Assembly: GCF_003815875.1 (NCBI RefSeq)
Contig: NZ_CP033924.1
Coordinates: 3,782,001 to 3,846,000, forward strand
From: Chryseobacterium lactis
GTDB lineage: Bacteria > Bacteroidota > Bacteroidia > Flavobacteriales > Weeksellaceae
Direction of reading: 5' to 3'
DNA length: 64,000 nucleotides
The notes beneath the pieces were generated by a model. It did no database searches. It worked only from the letters and a program-made list of their open reading frames with translations, and was not told where the DNA came from. Of this stretch, positions 35,801 through 43,698 are shown piece by piece. Made by a program: the position numbers and the translations under genes. Within the stretch, counting starts at the first letter, position 1. Each line of letters begins with the position of its first letter.

Positions 35801-36099
35801 GGAGCTGGGATCCAAAAGAAACATGGGCTTTCATCTCAATTATGGTATATGCTTTCGTATTACACATGAGATTGGTTCCGGGATTAAGAAGCAGATGGGC
35901 GTTCCACGTAGCGACGATGTTTGCATTCTGTTCGATGGTAATGACATACTTTGGAGTAAATTATTACTTAAGCGGACTTCACTCCTATGCAGCGGGTGAT
36001 CCTGTTCCGGTACCAGCATGGGTATACATCGGAATTGCAACCATGATTACCTTATCAGCTGTTTCTTATTTCAAGTTTAAAATATTGACGAAGAAATAA
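32824..36099 (+). CDS. ccsA: Cytochrome c biogenesis protein, fused CcsB(ResB)-CcsA
   Basis: A 1091-residue inner-membrane heme exporter and cytochrome c synthase of System II. The ResB-like half (about 1-480) begins with membrane helices and a long periplasmic domain; a His-rich segment (HVEGDGHNHAP near residue 498) follows a cleavable-looking hydrophobic stretch. The CcsA half (about 780-1091) has eight helices and the heme-handling WWD motif NESWGRYWSWDPKETWAF near residue 985. Fused ResB-CcsA is usual in Bacteroidota. It is a single-gene unit ended by a strong terminator. Confidence 0.93.
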   Translation: MKKLQDILISTRTMAVLLLVYAFAMAYATFLENDYGTPTAKALIYEAKWFELIMVLLILNFIGNIARYRLWKREKWPVLVFHLAFVFIFIGGAITRYISFEGTMHIREGETSNEIVTDKNFFKIQIEEKGDVLNYQDVPYLMSPLHKDFSATYDFHGKEIKAFAKEYIQRKKDSLVAEPNGAEYLHLVSTGSTGRQNIYIKPGETKSINGTLVTFNRAIEGAVEFKKEGGQLFIKTPVDASFMTMATQATGNTKKDEFQPLAMRSLYTINELKLVVPEGLKKGRLMAIEGDRKKDANVPDMLQIELQGPKTKQIVDLSVEKGNPNAYKQVTMDGLNIMVGFGPKVYNTPFALKLDDFVMETYPGSSSPSAYESHVKIIDEGKQTPYKIYMNHVLNHKGYRFFQSSFDPDRMGTVLSVNHDYWGTLISYIGYTMLFLGMFIIFFWKGTHFWKLNKMLADANKKKTKVAAVLFLFLSLGLNAQKIETHGTTDGSREHIHVEGDGHNHAPAPEAQNSGNTAPQQNSLAAPLSKMRSISPDEIIARNKITEAHADKFGYLLVQSFEGRIVPINTEALDVLRKLYKKDKFKGTDGKYLTANQWFLSINTDTPSWTMVPMIKVGPKGGDELKKKTKANDDEYTSLMNLFPADANGNLTYILEHDYNTAFRKKPAEQTNYDKEVIAVNERVQIFNEFFSGQFMRIVPVKNDANHTWHSWLDQKFEPDMESQQVMGPYFAEVLTAQKTGDWTKADAELAKLSEYQQKWGKAVVPAKSKVDLEVFMNKADINFKLLIFYTLVGGLLLILGFIELFKPNKVLNKIIKVIIAVGLIGYLCHFLGLVARWYISGHAPWSNGYEAIIFISWVGITAGLFLYRNSNALIPAAGFMVAVIMMGFAHGGSALDPQITPLVPVLKSYWLIVHVAIITSSYGFFALSMIIAVISLVFYIISNKDTYKIHHDTTLKELVIVSEMSLTIGLFALTVGNFLGGIWANESWGRYWSWDPKETWAFISIMVYAFVLHMRLVPGLRSRWAFHVATMFAFCSMVMTYFGVNYYLSGLHSYAAGDPVPVPAWVYIGIATMITLSAVSYFKFKILTKK

Positions 36100-36117
36100 T
36101 CTTTAACCATATTACTT

Positions 36118-36149
36118 AAATCCCGGAAGTTACTTTCCGGGATTTTTTT
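36118..36149 (+). terminator. Terminator after the ccsBA gene
   Basis: An 11-bp perfect stem (AAATCCCGGAA and complement), a 6-base loop and a T-run, 18 bp after the stop. Confidence 0.88.
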
Positions 36150-36561
36150 GTATAAATAAAAGATAAAATATTGTCTTTTCTCTGAGATGTGGCTTGTGAA
36201 TAATTAGAATGCAGGCGCATGGGAAAGTTTCAATAATTAAAAAACCAAAAACTATTAGCCACAGATTTTCACAGATGCTGGTGCATGGAGAAAGTATCAT
36301 AATAATAAAAACAAATCACAGTAATATATAAAACGCAAACATCTGTGAAAACCTGTATGATCTGTGGTTTTATTAATGATAAGGCCTTTTCGAATATCAC
36401 GTTTATCTCTTGATCTCAGCTCGTAATCATTGTAAAAAATCACAATCGCATACCTCATACCCTAAATATTGCCCCTCAAAAAAACAAAATTTTTTATCCA
36501 CAATTCAAAATTTATTGCGATCTTTATGATATCAAAATAATATCAAATTAAAAATTCAATC
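36150..36561. repeat. Intergenic repeat region before the SPFH gene
   Basis: Two imperfect direct copies begin at about 36210 and 36276 (AATGCAGGCGCATGG and GATGCTGGTGCATGG, followed by GAAAGTTTCAATA / AGAAAGTATCATA). An inverted pair lies at 36259-36277 (CCACAGATTTTCACAGATG) and 36340-36367 (CATCTGTGAAAACC...ATCTGTGG). The rest is AT-rich without a gene. Confidence 0.6.
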
Positions 36562-37428
36562 ATGGAAAAAACATTAAAACCCATGTCGGGTTATATTACG
36601 TTAGTGATCTGCCTTGCATTATTTGTTGCATCGGTGTATTTCTTTATTTCCGGAGTAGATCAGAGTATAGTGTACGTTATTATCGCAATGCTTTGCTTTC
36701 TGCTTTCGTGTTTCTTTTTAAAAGGCTTAATGATTATTCAACCTAATCATTCAAGAGTATTAAACTTCTTTGGAAAATATGTCGGATCGGTAAAAGAGAA
36801 CGGATTGTTTTTTATCAATCCTCTTTATTCATCACAGAAAATATCATTGCGTTCTGAAAACTTACAGGGACAGACGCTGAAAGTAAATGATAAAATGGGA
36901 AATCCCATTGAAATTGCCGTTGTGATTGTATGGAAAGTAGGAGATACTTATAAGGCAGCATTTGATGTTGAAAGGTATTCAGATTTTGTAAAAATGCAGA
37001 GTGAAGCAGCAGTGCGTCATCTGGCGATGAGTTTTCCTTACGACAATCTGGAGGATGATCATGCACCAATCACTTTGAGAGAAGGAGGGGACAAGATCAA
37101 TTCTATTTTGGAGCAGGAACTTACAGACCGTCTTTCGAAAGCCGGAATTGTGATTCAGGAAGCAAGAATATCTCACTTAGCCTATGCTTCGGAAATTGCA
37201 GGAGCAATGCTTCAGAGACAGCAGGCGACTGCGATTGTTGCTGCCAGAACTAAGATTGTAGAAGGAGCTGTAGGAATGGTAGATTTGGCGTTGAAAAAGC
37301 TTTCGGAAGATAATATCGTTGAACTTGATGACGAGAGAAAAGCAGCAATGGTCAGCAATTTAATGGTGGTTCTTTGTGGTGAAAAAGCAGCTACACCCAT
37401 ATTAAATGCAGGAACTCTGTATAATTAA
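36562..37428 (+). CDS. SPFH (stomatin/prohibitin/flotillin) domain protein
   Basis: A 288-residue membrane-scaffold protein with two N-terminal membrane segments (about 11-62), then an SPFH/band-7 domain (about 65-235) with PNHSRVLNFFGKYVGSVKENGLFFINPLY, and a C-terminal helical tail ending in NAGTLYN. SPFH proteins form ring-shaped membrane cages and often control proteases. It precedes an Arc-like ribbon-helix-helix gene by 65 bp on the same strand, a pairing that recurs in Bacteroidota; both probably form one transcript ended by the terminator at 37735. Confidence 0.88.
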   Translation: MEKTLKPMSGYITLVICLALFVASVYFFISGVDQSIVYVIIAMLCFLLSCFFLKGLMIIQPNHSRVLNFFGKYVGSVKENGLFFINPLYSSQKISLRSENLQGQTLKVNDKMGNPIEIAVVIVWKVGDTYKAAFDVERYSDFVKMQSEAAVRHLAMSFPYDNLEDDHAPITLREGGDKINSILEQELTDRLSKAGIVIQEARISHLAYASEIAGAMLQRQQATAIVAARTKIVEGAVGMVDLALKKLSEDNIVELDDERKAAMVSNLMVVLCGEKAATPILNAGTLYN

Positions 37429-37493
37429 CAGCAAATAGTATAAAGTAAGAGTCTTGAAATAGTAATCGGCTCTTGTGTTAAAAAAACAAGAAA

Positions 37494-37682
37494 ATGAAAT
37501 CAGAAAAAGCTCAGAACTCTTCCGAAAACAAAAGCAAAAAATCTTTTGTGATAAGAATAGATGAGTCTACTTATAAACTCCTTGAAAAGTGGGCAAATGA
37601 TGAATTCAGGAGTGTGAATGGGCAGATTGAATATCTGCTGCATCAAAGTCTGGTCAATTCGGGAAGAAAGAAAAAAGAATAA
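37494..37682 (+). CDS. Arc-like ribbon-helix-helix DNA-binding protein
   Basis: A 62-residue protein. Residues about 17-55 form an Arc/MetJ-type ribbon-helix-helix: the strand KKSFVIRIDEST, helix YKLLEKWANDEF and a second helix SVNGQIEYLLHQSLVNSG. Similar short proteins bind DNA as dimers. It has a polar Lys/Ser-rich start and end. It follows the SPFH gene and probably regulates it; the target is unknown. Confidence 0.78.
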   Translation: MKSEKAQNSSENKSKKSFVIRIDESTYKLLEKWANDEFRSVNGQIEYLLHQSLVNSGRKKKE

Positions 37683-37734
37683 TAATTTCGGTAAAAACTG
37701 TAAAAAACGGGACAAATTAACCTAATACAAAAAG

Positions 37735-37760
37735 AAAAGCAGAGAATAATCTCTGCTTTT
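37735..37760. terminator. Bidirectional terminator
   Basis: A perfect 11-bp stem (AAAAGCAGAGA and complement) around a 4-base loop, with an A-run on one side and T-run on the other. It ends the SPFH-Arc unit and the minus-strand small gene at 37761. Confidence 0.9.
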
Positions 37761-37910
37761 TTATTTCATGCAACTTTGAAGCGTATCGGCTCCAAAGTAG
37801 AATATGACAAGCCAAATCAATCCTTTGATGGTAAAGAAAGCTAATCCCGCCCATCCAACACGCTTGAACCATTTTTTAAGCTTTGAGTTATTTTCTTGTG
37901 AATTTTCCAT
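37761..37910 (-). CDS. Small membrane protein, 49 residues
   Basis: A short gene with ATG at 37908-37910 and stop tta at 37761-37763. The protein opens with a polar MENSQENNSKLKKWFKRVG, has one hydrophobic helix (about residues 20-40, WAGLAFFTIKGLIWLVIFYF) and ends in GADTLQSCMK. A terminator begins immediately after the stop, which supports a real transcript. Sequences with KKWFKR-GxAGxxFFxIKGLxW are familiar as small conserved proteins in this family, without known role. It is convergent with the Arc-like gene and divergent from the aldehyde dehydrogenase gene. Confidence 0.68.
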   Translation of the reverse strand: MENSQENNSKLKKWFKRVGWAGLAFFTIKGLIWLVIFYFGADTLQSCMK

Positions 37911-37992
37911 TGGTGAATATCAAAAAGATTACCCTGCAAAGATAAGCATGTTTATAATTAGTCCAAATAAAAAACAACGTAAAAATTTAAGT

Positions 37993-38022
37993 TTTGAGGT
38001 TCGCATAATATTTTTATCTTTA
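37993..38022 (+). promoter_or_regulatory. Promoter of the lysine catabolism operon
   Basis: -33 TTTG at 37993-37996 and -7 TATCTTTA at 38015-38022 (last base differs from consensus), spacing 18 bases; the ATG of the dehydrogenase gene follows 24 bases later. Confidence 0.5.
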
Positions 38023-38045
38023 GAGAGAACGAAAAGTAAGATTTT

Positions 38046-39596
38046 ATGTCAAAAAAAGTAAAGGATTTCGGAATCGAAAAATCACTCAAAAACCTAGGTA
38101 TTAAAGATGAGAATAAAGGCACTTCTGTAGGCGGAAAATATTTCGCCTCCGGGAAGACCATAGAAAGTATCTCACCTGTAGACGGGAAATTGATTGCTAA
38201 AGTAAAAACTTCCGGAGAAAGTGATTATGACAAAGTAATTGAAACTGCTCAAAAGGCATTTCAGGAATTCAGACTGATCCCGGCTCCCAAGAGAGGAGAG
38301 ATTGTAAGACAATTGGGATTAAAACTAAGAGAATATAAAGACGATCTGGGGAAACTTGTTTCTTATGAAATGGGTAAATCCTTACAGGAAGGACTTGGTG
38401 AAGTACAGGAAATGATTGATATCTGTGATTTCGCAGTAGGTCTTTCCAGACAACTTCAGGGATATACGATGCATTCTGAAAGACCTGGTCACAGAATGTA
38501 CGAGCAATATCATCCGCTTGGGGTGGTGGGAATCATTACAGCATTCAACTTTCCGGTGGCTGTGTGGTCCTGGAATACAGCATTAGCATGGATTTGTGGT
38601 AATGTTACCATCTGGAAACCATCAGAAAAAACACCACTTTGTGCTATCGCATGTCAAAATATCATGATGGAGGTCATTAAGGAAAATAACCTTCCTGAAG
38701 GCGTTTCAAGTGTTTTGGTATCGGATCATGAAATCGGACAGAAACTGGTTGATGATAAAAGAGTAGCCTTAGTATCTTTCACCGGTTCTACAAGAGTGGG
38801 AAGAATGGTTTCTTCTAAAGTAGCTGAAAGATTCGGAAAATCTATTCTTGAATTAGGAGGAAATAACGCTATTATCATTACCAAAGAAGCAGATATTGAT
38901 ATGTCAATTATCGGAGCTGTTTTCGGAGCCGTAGGAACTGCAGGGCAAAGATGTACTTCAACAAGAAGATTGATCATCCACGAAAGTGTATATAATGAAG
39001 TAAAAACAAGACTGACAAAAGCTTATGGGCAGCTGAAAATCGGGAATCCATTGGATGAAAACAACCACGTAGGTCCACTGATTGATACTGACGCTGTAAA
39101 CCAATACGAAGAAGCGATCAAGAAATGTAAAAAAGAAGGAGGTAAATTCGCTGTTGAAGGCGGAGTTTTAACCGGAAAAGATTACGAATCAGGTTGCTAC
39201 GTAAAACCATGTGTTGCAGAAGTGAAAAACTCGTACGAAATTGTTCAGCACGAAACCTTTGCCCCGATTTTATATTTAATCAAATACAAAACATTAGAAG
39301 AGGCAATTGCCATTCAGAATGATGTTCCTCAGGGACTTTCTTCTGCAATCATGACGCAAAATCTTAGAGAAGCAGAATTATTCCTTTCTCATTCAGGTTC
39401 AGACTGTGGTATTGCTAACGTTAATATTGGAACTTCAGGAGCTGAAATCGGAGGTGCATTCGGAGGTGAAAAAGAAACCGGAGGCGGAAGAGAATCAGGA
39501 TCTGACGCCTGGAAGTACTATATGAGAAGACAAACTAATACTATAAATTATACCGCACAACTTCCTTTAGCACAAGGGATTAAATTTGATTTATAA
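38046..39596 (+). CDS. amaB: L-aminoadipate-semialdehyde / piperideine-6-carboxylate dehydrogenase (ALDH7 family)
   Basis: An NAD-dependent aldehyde dehydrogenase, 516 residues, of the antiquitin (ALDH7) type. The catalytic cysteine is in GQRCTST (about residue 303), the general-base glutamate in LELGGNN (about 269), the NAD loop in FTGSTRVG, and the C-terminal GGAFGGEKETGGGRESGSDAW is typical of ALDH7. It oxidises the semialdehyde formed from lysine to alpha-aminoadipate. The next gene is L-lysine 6-transaminase, which makes that semialdehyde, so the pathway assignment is supported by context. The symbol follows Pseudomonas usage and rests on the pairing. Confidence 0.88.
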   Translation: MSKKVKDFGIEKSLKNLGIKDENKGTSVGGKYFASGKTIESISPVDGKLIAKVKTSGESDYDKVIETAQKAFQEFRLIPAPKRGEIVRQLGLKLREYKDDLGKLVSYEMGKSLQEGLGEVQEMIDICDFAVGLSRQLQGYTMHSERPGHRMYEQYHPLGVVGIITAFNFPVAVWSWNTALAWICGNVTIWKPSEKTPLCAIACQNIMMEVIKENNLPEGVSSVLVSDHEIGQKLVDDKRVALVSFTGSTRVGRMVSSKVAERFGKSILELGGNNAIIITKEADIDMSIIGAVFGAVGTAGQRCTSTRRLIIHESVYNEVKTRLTKAYGQLKIGNPLDENNHVGPLIDTDAVNQYEEAIKKCKKEGGKFAVEGGVLTGKDYESGCYVKPCVAEVKNSYEIVQHETFAPILYLIKYKTLEEAIAIQNDVPQGLSSAIMTQNLREAELFLSHSGSDCGIANVNIGTSGAEIGGAFGGEKETGGGRESGSDAWKYYMRRQTNTINYTAQLPLAQGIKFDL

Positions 39597-39711
39597 AAGC
39601 TTTACTTGAAGCACTCAAAAAAACAAAAAACAAAAATTAATAACCGAATGATGAAGAGATTCATCAAGGATCATTTCATCATTCACTTATTAAATCACAC
39701 ATCAATTTATT

Positions 39712-41037
39712 ATGGAACAGACATTAGATATAAAAGCAAATAAAGTAAAAGAAACAGTAGGAAAACACGTTTTGGCAGACGGTTTTGATTTTGTGATGGA
39801 TATTGAGAAATCACACGGATCATGGCTTTACGACAAATTGACAGACAGAGAGTATCTGGATATGTTCTCTATGTTTGCTTCAGCTTCCGTTGGATACAAT
39901 CATCCGTATCTTGTAGAAAGATCGGAATGGCTGGGGAGAATGGCTGTAAACAAACCTACCTTAGCTGATGTTTATTCGGAGGAATATGCTCACTTTTTGG
40001 AAGTTTTCGAAAGAGTGGTTATTCCTGAAGAATTACAATATGCTTTCTTTATCGAAGGTGGAACTTTAGGAGTGGAGAATGCCATGAAAGCATGCTTCGA
40101 CTGGAAGACCCGCAAAAATTTTGAAAAAGGACTTCAGACTGAAGCTGGAATCTGTATTCATTTCAAACAAGCTTTCCACGGAAGAAGTGGTTATACTTTA
40201 AGTTTAACCAATACTTCAGATCCAAGAAAGTATCAATATTTCCCAATGTTCAATTGGCCAAGGATTTTAAATCCGAAATTGACATTCCCGATCACAGAAG
40301 AAAACCTGGAAGAAACCATCAAAAACGAAAATCTTGCTTTAATTCAGATCGAAGAAGCTATTTTGATGAATCCGGATAAAGTGGCTTGTATCATCATCGA
40401 GCCTATCCAGGCTGAAGGAGGTGACAACCATTTCAGAGATGAATTCTTATTGGGATTAAGAAGAATCTGTGACACCAACGAAATCTTACTTATTTTTGAC
40501 GAAGTTCAGACAGGGATCGCTATTACAGGAAAAATGTGGGCATTCCAGCACTTTACAGCCAAACCGGATATTATTTCTTTCGGTAAAAAAGCTCAGGTTT
40601 GCGGAGTCTTAGCCAATAAAGAAAAATTTGACCAGGTTCCTAACAATGTTTTCAGAGAAAGCTCAAGAATTAACTCTACTTTCGGAGGAAACTTTATTGA
40701 TATGCTTCGTTTTCAGCTAGTGATGGAAGTGATTGAAAACGAAAACCTTGTTGAGAATGCAAGAGTCGTTGGAAATTTCCTGTTAGACAGTTTGAAAGCA
40801 CTTGCTGAAAAATATCCGGAGAAAATTTCTAATGCCAGAGGAAGAGGATTGATGTGTGCCGTTGATCTGCCATCTGCAGCCCAGAGAAATCATCTGATGA
40901 ACGAACTATTCAATGATGGTTTGATCATTCTTCCGTGTGGTGATCAGTCTTTACGATTCAGACCACACCTGAATGTAACACAGGAAGAAATCCAATTGGC
41001 ACTGGATAAAATTGAAAATAATATTAATAAAATTTAA
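39712..41037 (+). CDS. lat: L-lysine 6-transaminase
   Basis: A class-III PLP aminotransferase of 441 residues that removes the epsilon-amino group of lysine, using 2-oxoglutarate as acceptor. Features: KSHGSWLYDKLTDREYLDMFSMFASASVGYNHP at the N-terminus, PLP-contact GGTLGVENAMK near 108, IFDEVQTGI near 263, and the Schiff-base lysine in ISFGKKAQ near 293. The N-terminal and FASASVGYNHP sequences match the LAT group (Flavobacterium lutescens type) rather than ornithine aminotransferases. Its partner dehydrogenase lies 115 bp upstream. Confidence 0.92.
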   Translation: MEQTLDIKANKVKETVGKHVLADGFDFVMDIEKSHGSWLYDKLTDREYLDMFSMFASASVGYNHPYLVERSEWLGRMAVNKPTLADVYSEEYAHFLEVFERVVIPEELQYAFFIEGGTLGVENAMKACFDWKTRKNFEKGLQTEAGICIHFKQAFHGRSGYTLSLTNTSDPRKYQYFPMFNWPRILNPKLTFPITEENLEETIKNENLALIQIEEAILMNPDKVACIIIEPIQAEGGDNHFRDEFLLGLRRICDTNEILLIFDEVQTGIAITGKMWAFQHFTAKPDIISFGKKAQVCGVLANKEKFDQVPNNVFRESSRINSTFGGNFIDMLRFQLVMEVIENENLVENARVVGNFLLDSLKALAEKYPEKISNARGRGLMCAVDLPSAAQRNHLMNELFNDGLIILPCGDQSLRFRPHLNVTQEEIQLALDKIENNINKI

Positions 41038-41098
41038 ATCCAAAGATTTGTAATTTACAAAAAAACATTGTACATTTAGATACTCAAACAATTAGAAT

Positions 41099-41329
41099 AT
41101 GGAAAGAAGTACGAGAGTGTCTGTTTATGAAAGTGACAACCCTTCAGAAATTCAGTTGGTTAAGTCTAAATTGGATGATGCACAAATTACAAACTCAGTT
41201 GAAAATGGTTATCTTACATTTACTACAACACCGACTGCTACGTCGTTGAAATTAATGGTGGATTTAGATAATGAAAAGAAGGCATTCGAAATAATTGATG
41301 CTTTCCTTCAACAAAATGAAAAACAATAA
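41099..41329 (+). CDS. DUF2007-like small protein
   Basis: A 76-residue protein with the beta-alpha-beta pattern of DUF2007 (putative signal-transducing protein, PII-like fold): TRVSVYESDNPSEIQLVKSKLDDAQITNSVENG, then a C-terminal DNEKKAFEIIDAFLQQ helix. It follows lat by 61 bp and is ended by a strong hairpin, so it may belong to the lysine operon. Function unknown. Confidence 0.8.
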   Translation: MERSTRVSVYESDNPSEIQLVKSKLDDAQITNSVENGYLTFTTTPTATSLKLMVDLDNEKKAFEIIDAFLQQNEKQ

Positions 41330-41362
41330 AACAATTTCATAATTTTAAATTTTACTACTTCG

Positions 41363-41398
41363 AACCGAAAATTAATACAAATTAATTTTCGGTTTTTT
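41363..41398 (+). terminator. Terminator after the DUF2007 gene
   Basis: A perfect 14-bp stem (AACCGAAAATTAAT and complement) with loop ACAA and a TTTTTT tail, 34 bp after the stop. It ends the lysine operon. Confidence 0.9.
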
Positions 41399-41424
41399 AA
41401 TTAATCATACGATCATTAAACAAT

Positions 41425-41937
41425 ATGAATCCAGAAATTAAACTAAGAAAAGCGGAAATTGAAGACCGGGACATTATTTGGAAAATCATCCAGCAGTCTA
41501 TTGAAAGAAGAAAACAGGATGGCAGCACGCAATGGCAAAACGGATATCCTAACCAGGATACCGTGGAAAGTGATATTACAAAAGGATTCGCATATGTTTT
41601 GACGGTAGACGGAGAAATTGCTGTATACGCAGCACTCATACTTAATGACGAACCGGCTTACAGTTCTATTGAAGGAGCATGGCTCAGTGACGGAGAATTT
41701 GTTGTGGTTCACAGAATCGCCATCGATGAAAAATTTGCAGGACAGGGGATGACCAAAAAGCTTTTTGATCATATTGAAGATTTTACCAGATCTCACGGAA
41801 TTCAGAGTGTAAAAGTAGACACCAACTATGATAATATTGCCATGCTGAAGATCCTTGAAAGCAAAGGATATTCTTATTGTGGAGAGGTTCTTTTAAAAGA
41901 CGGAATGAGGAAAGCTTTTGAAAAGATTATAATTTAG
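41425..41937 (+). CDS. GNAT-family N-acetyltransferase
   Basis: A 170-residue acetyl-CoA-dependent N-acyltransferase. The acetyl-CoA-binding motif A is VHRIAIDEKFAGQGMTKKLFDHIE (about 94-117, with Q/GxGxxK in GQGMTK), followed by IQSVKVDTNYDNIAMLKILESKGYSYCGE, the typical C-terminal strand-helix. It has its own position between the lysine operon terminator and the efflux regulator gene. The substrate is unknown. Confidence 0.85.
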   Translation: MNPEIKLRKAEIEDRDIIWKIIQQSIERRKQDGSTQWQNGYPNQDTVESDITKGFAYVLTVDGEIAVYAALILNDEPAYSSIEGAWLSDGEFVVVHRIAIDEKFAGQGMTKKLFDHIEDFTRSHGIQSVKVDTNYDNIAMLKILESKGYSYCGEVLLKDGMRKAFEKIII

Positions 41938-42001
41938 GCAAAAAGTTAAATCCATTTCCATTGAATTTTTAAAACAGCCTGTATTTATAATCTCTATCGG
42001 G

Positions 42002-42037
42002 TTTGTTCGTTTAGTTCTGAACTAATTTCTACTTTTG
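42002..42037 (+). promoter_or_regulatory. Promoter of the RND efflux operon
   Basis: -33 TTTG at 42002-42005, -7 TACTTTTG at 42030-42037, spacing 24 bases (slightly long). A 15-bp palindrome fills the spacer, and the ATG of the regulator follows 16 bases later. Confidence 0.6.
42011..42025. promoter_or_regulatory. Operator candidate: 15-bp palindrome between -33 and -7
   Basis: TTAGTTC-T-GAACTAA is a perfect inverted repeat with a single central base, 4 bases upstream of the -7 element of the operon that starts with a GbsR/MarR-type regulator. Auto-repression of the efflux operon is the likely purpose. Confidence 0.7.
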
Positions 42038-42053
42038 CTCAAATTTTTATATT

Positions 42054-42509
42054 ATGCACCAAAGTATAGAAATTGATGAAAAAATTTTTCAGGATGCCGT
42101 AAAATTCTATGGCACCGTGTTCAGCTTACCCCCTTTAGCTTCAAAAATTTATTCCTACCTTCTTTTTGATTATGAGAAAGTAGGAATTACTTTTGACGAG
42201 TTTGTTGAAGTGCTCTCTGCGAGCAAAAGCTCTGTTTCTACAAGCATTTCATTACTGTTGAATGCACAGCTTATCGTAGACCACAACAAAATGGATGAGC
42301 GGAAACGATATTTTTTTATCAATGACGAATACAAGAAAATTCGATTCGAAAAAATTGTCCAGAAGATGCAGGACGAACTAAAACTACTAGATGATTTTAA
42401 CAATTTTAAAAAAAGTAACGACGATGGATATAACGAAAGAATAGAAAATTACAAAGCACTCTTAAACAAAAACATACAAAATATTCAGGAATCTCTTAAT
42501 AAACTATAA
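42054..42509 (+). CDS. GbsR/MarR-type transcriptional regulator of the efflux operon
   Basis: A 151-residue winged-helix protein of the GbsR-like group (LPPLASKIYSYLLFDYEKVGITFDEFVEVLSASKSSVSTSISLLLNAQLIVD, about 25-76) with a coiled C-terminal helix (about 95-150) for dimerisation. GbsR-type regulators are common as first genes of Bacteroidota RND operons. The stop is one base from the adaptor gene start, so it is co-translated. A 15-bp palindrome lies on its promoter. Confidence 0.86.
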   Translation: MHQSIEIDEKIFQDAVKFYGTVFSLPPLASKIYSYLLFDYEKVGITFDEFVEVLSASKSSVSTSISLLLNAQLIVDHNKMDERKRYFFINDEYKKIRFEKIVQKMQDELKLLDDFNNFKKSNDDGYNERIENYKALLNKNIQNIQESLNKL

Positions 42510-42510
42510 A

Positions 42511-43698
42511 ATGAATAATAAGCTAGTTATACTTTCTATTGCAGCGTTTTCTTTGACAGCCTGCAAAAAAGAAGCTCCGAAACAAGATGGTGCCAAGCCG
42601 TATCCTGTTGTTTCTGTGGAGGCAAAAAATATAGTGGGTTATCAGACGTTTCCGGCTACCATTCAGGGTAGAGTAAACAATGATGTACGCGCCAAAATAC
42701 AGGGATACATCACCCAGGTATTGGTAGATGAAGGACAATATGTTTCCAAAGGGCAACCTTTATTCCGTTTGGAGACTAATATCTTAACCGAAAATGCTGC
42801 GGCATCCAAAGCAGGAATCGGTGCTGCTCAATCCAGTATTGCAGCGGCTCAGGCTTCTGTAAATGCAGCTCAGGTTGAAGTGAATAAACTAAAACCTCTG
42901 GTTCAGAAAAACATTATCAGTAACGTTCAGTTGCAAACTGCTCAAGCTCAGCTGGCTCAAGCTCAGGCCCAGTTACAACAGGCCAATGCTGCTAAAAGAC
43001 AGGCGGAAGCCAATTATAAAGGAGTAGAAGCCAATATCGAATATTCCATCATTCGAGCTCCTATTTCAGGGGTGATCGGAAGACTTCCGCTAAAAGTCGG
43101 AAGTTTGGTAGGACCGTCTGACCAGACACCTCTGACGACGATTTCCGATACTTCCCAGATCTTTGCTTACTTCGCAATGAATGAAAAAGATTATTTTGAT
43201 TTCCTTGAAAAATCTCCGGGCGCTTCTATGCCTGAGAAAATTAAAAACTTACCGATGGTTGAGCTTCAGCTGGCTAATGGAAGTCTTTATCCTGAAAAGG
43301 GGAAAATCGAAGCAATTACCGGTCAGATTGATCCTACAACAGGTACGATTCAGTTCAGAGTGGCGTTCTCCAATGCTCAGAAATTATTGAGTAACGGTAA
43401 CAGTGGAACCATCAGATTCCCTCAACGATACGATAATGTTCTTGTAGTTCCTGAAAGTGCTACTTATGAACAACAAGGTATTGTTTACGTATACAAAATA
43501 GAAAAAGGAGATACTGCGAGAAATGTTGTAGTGAACGTTATCGACAGAATCGACAATCTGGCGCTTATAAAATCAGGAGTTGATAAAGGGGAAAGAGTTG
43601 TTGCAGCAGGTATCGGAGGTCTGAAACCTGGAACAGCAGTAAAACCGAAACCAATCAAAATGGATAGTCTTGTTCAATCAATAAAACCGAAATTCTAA
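42511..43698 (+). CDS. RND efflux periplasmic adaptor (membrane fusion protein, AcrA-like)
   Basis: A 395-residue lipoprotein (Cys18 in SLTAC) linking the RND pump to the outer-membrane channel. It shows lipoyl half-motifs (IQGYITQVLVDEGQYVSKGQPLFRLE, about 68-93; IEYSIIRAPISGVIGRLPLKVGSLVG near 175), between them an alpha-helical hairpin rich in Ala/Gln (AQSSIAAAQASVNAAQVEVNKLK and QAQLAQAQAQLQQANAAKRQAE), and a beta-barrel/MP domain. Its stop overlaps the pump gene's ATG by one base, so the two are translationally coupled. Confidence 0.93.
   Translation: MNNKLVILSIAAFSLTACKKEAPKQDGAKPYPVVSVEAKNIVGYQTFPATIQGRVNNDVRAKIQGYITQVLVDEGQYVSKGQPLFRLETNILTENAAASKAGIGAAQSSIAAAQASVNAAQVEVNKLKPLVQKNIISNVQLQTAQAQLAQAQAQLQQANAAKRQAEANYKGVEANIEYSIIRAPISGVIGRLPLKVGSLVGPSDQTPLTTISDTSQIFAYFAMNEKDYFDFLEKSPGASMPEKIKNLPMVELQLANGSLYPEKGKIEAITGQIDPTTGTIQFRVAFSNAQKLLSNGNSGTIRFPQRYDNVLVVPESATYEQQGIVYVYKIEKGDTARNVVVNVIDRIDNLALIKSGVDKGERVVAAGIGGLKPGTAVKPKPIKMDSLVQSIKPKF

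Noticed and set aside
37804..38061. Plus-strand frame of 85 codons
   Set aside because: It runs antisense to the 49-residue membrane protein gene and through the aldehyde dehydrogenase promoter; composition is not protein-like.
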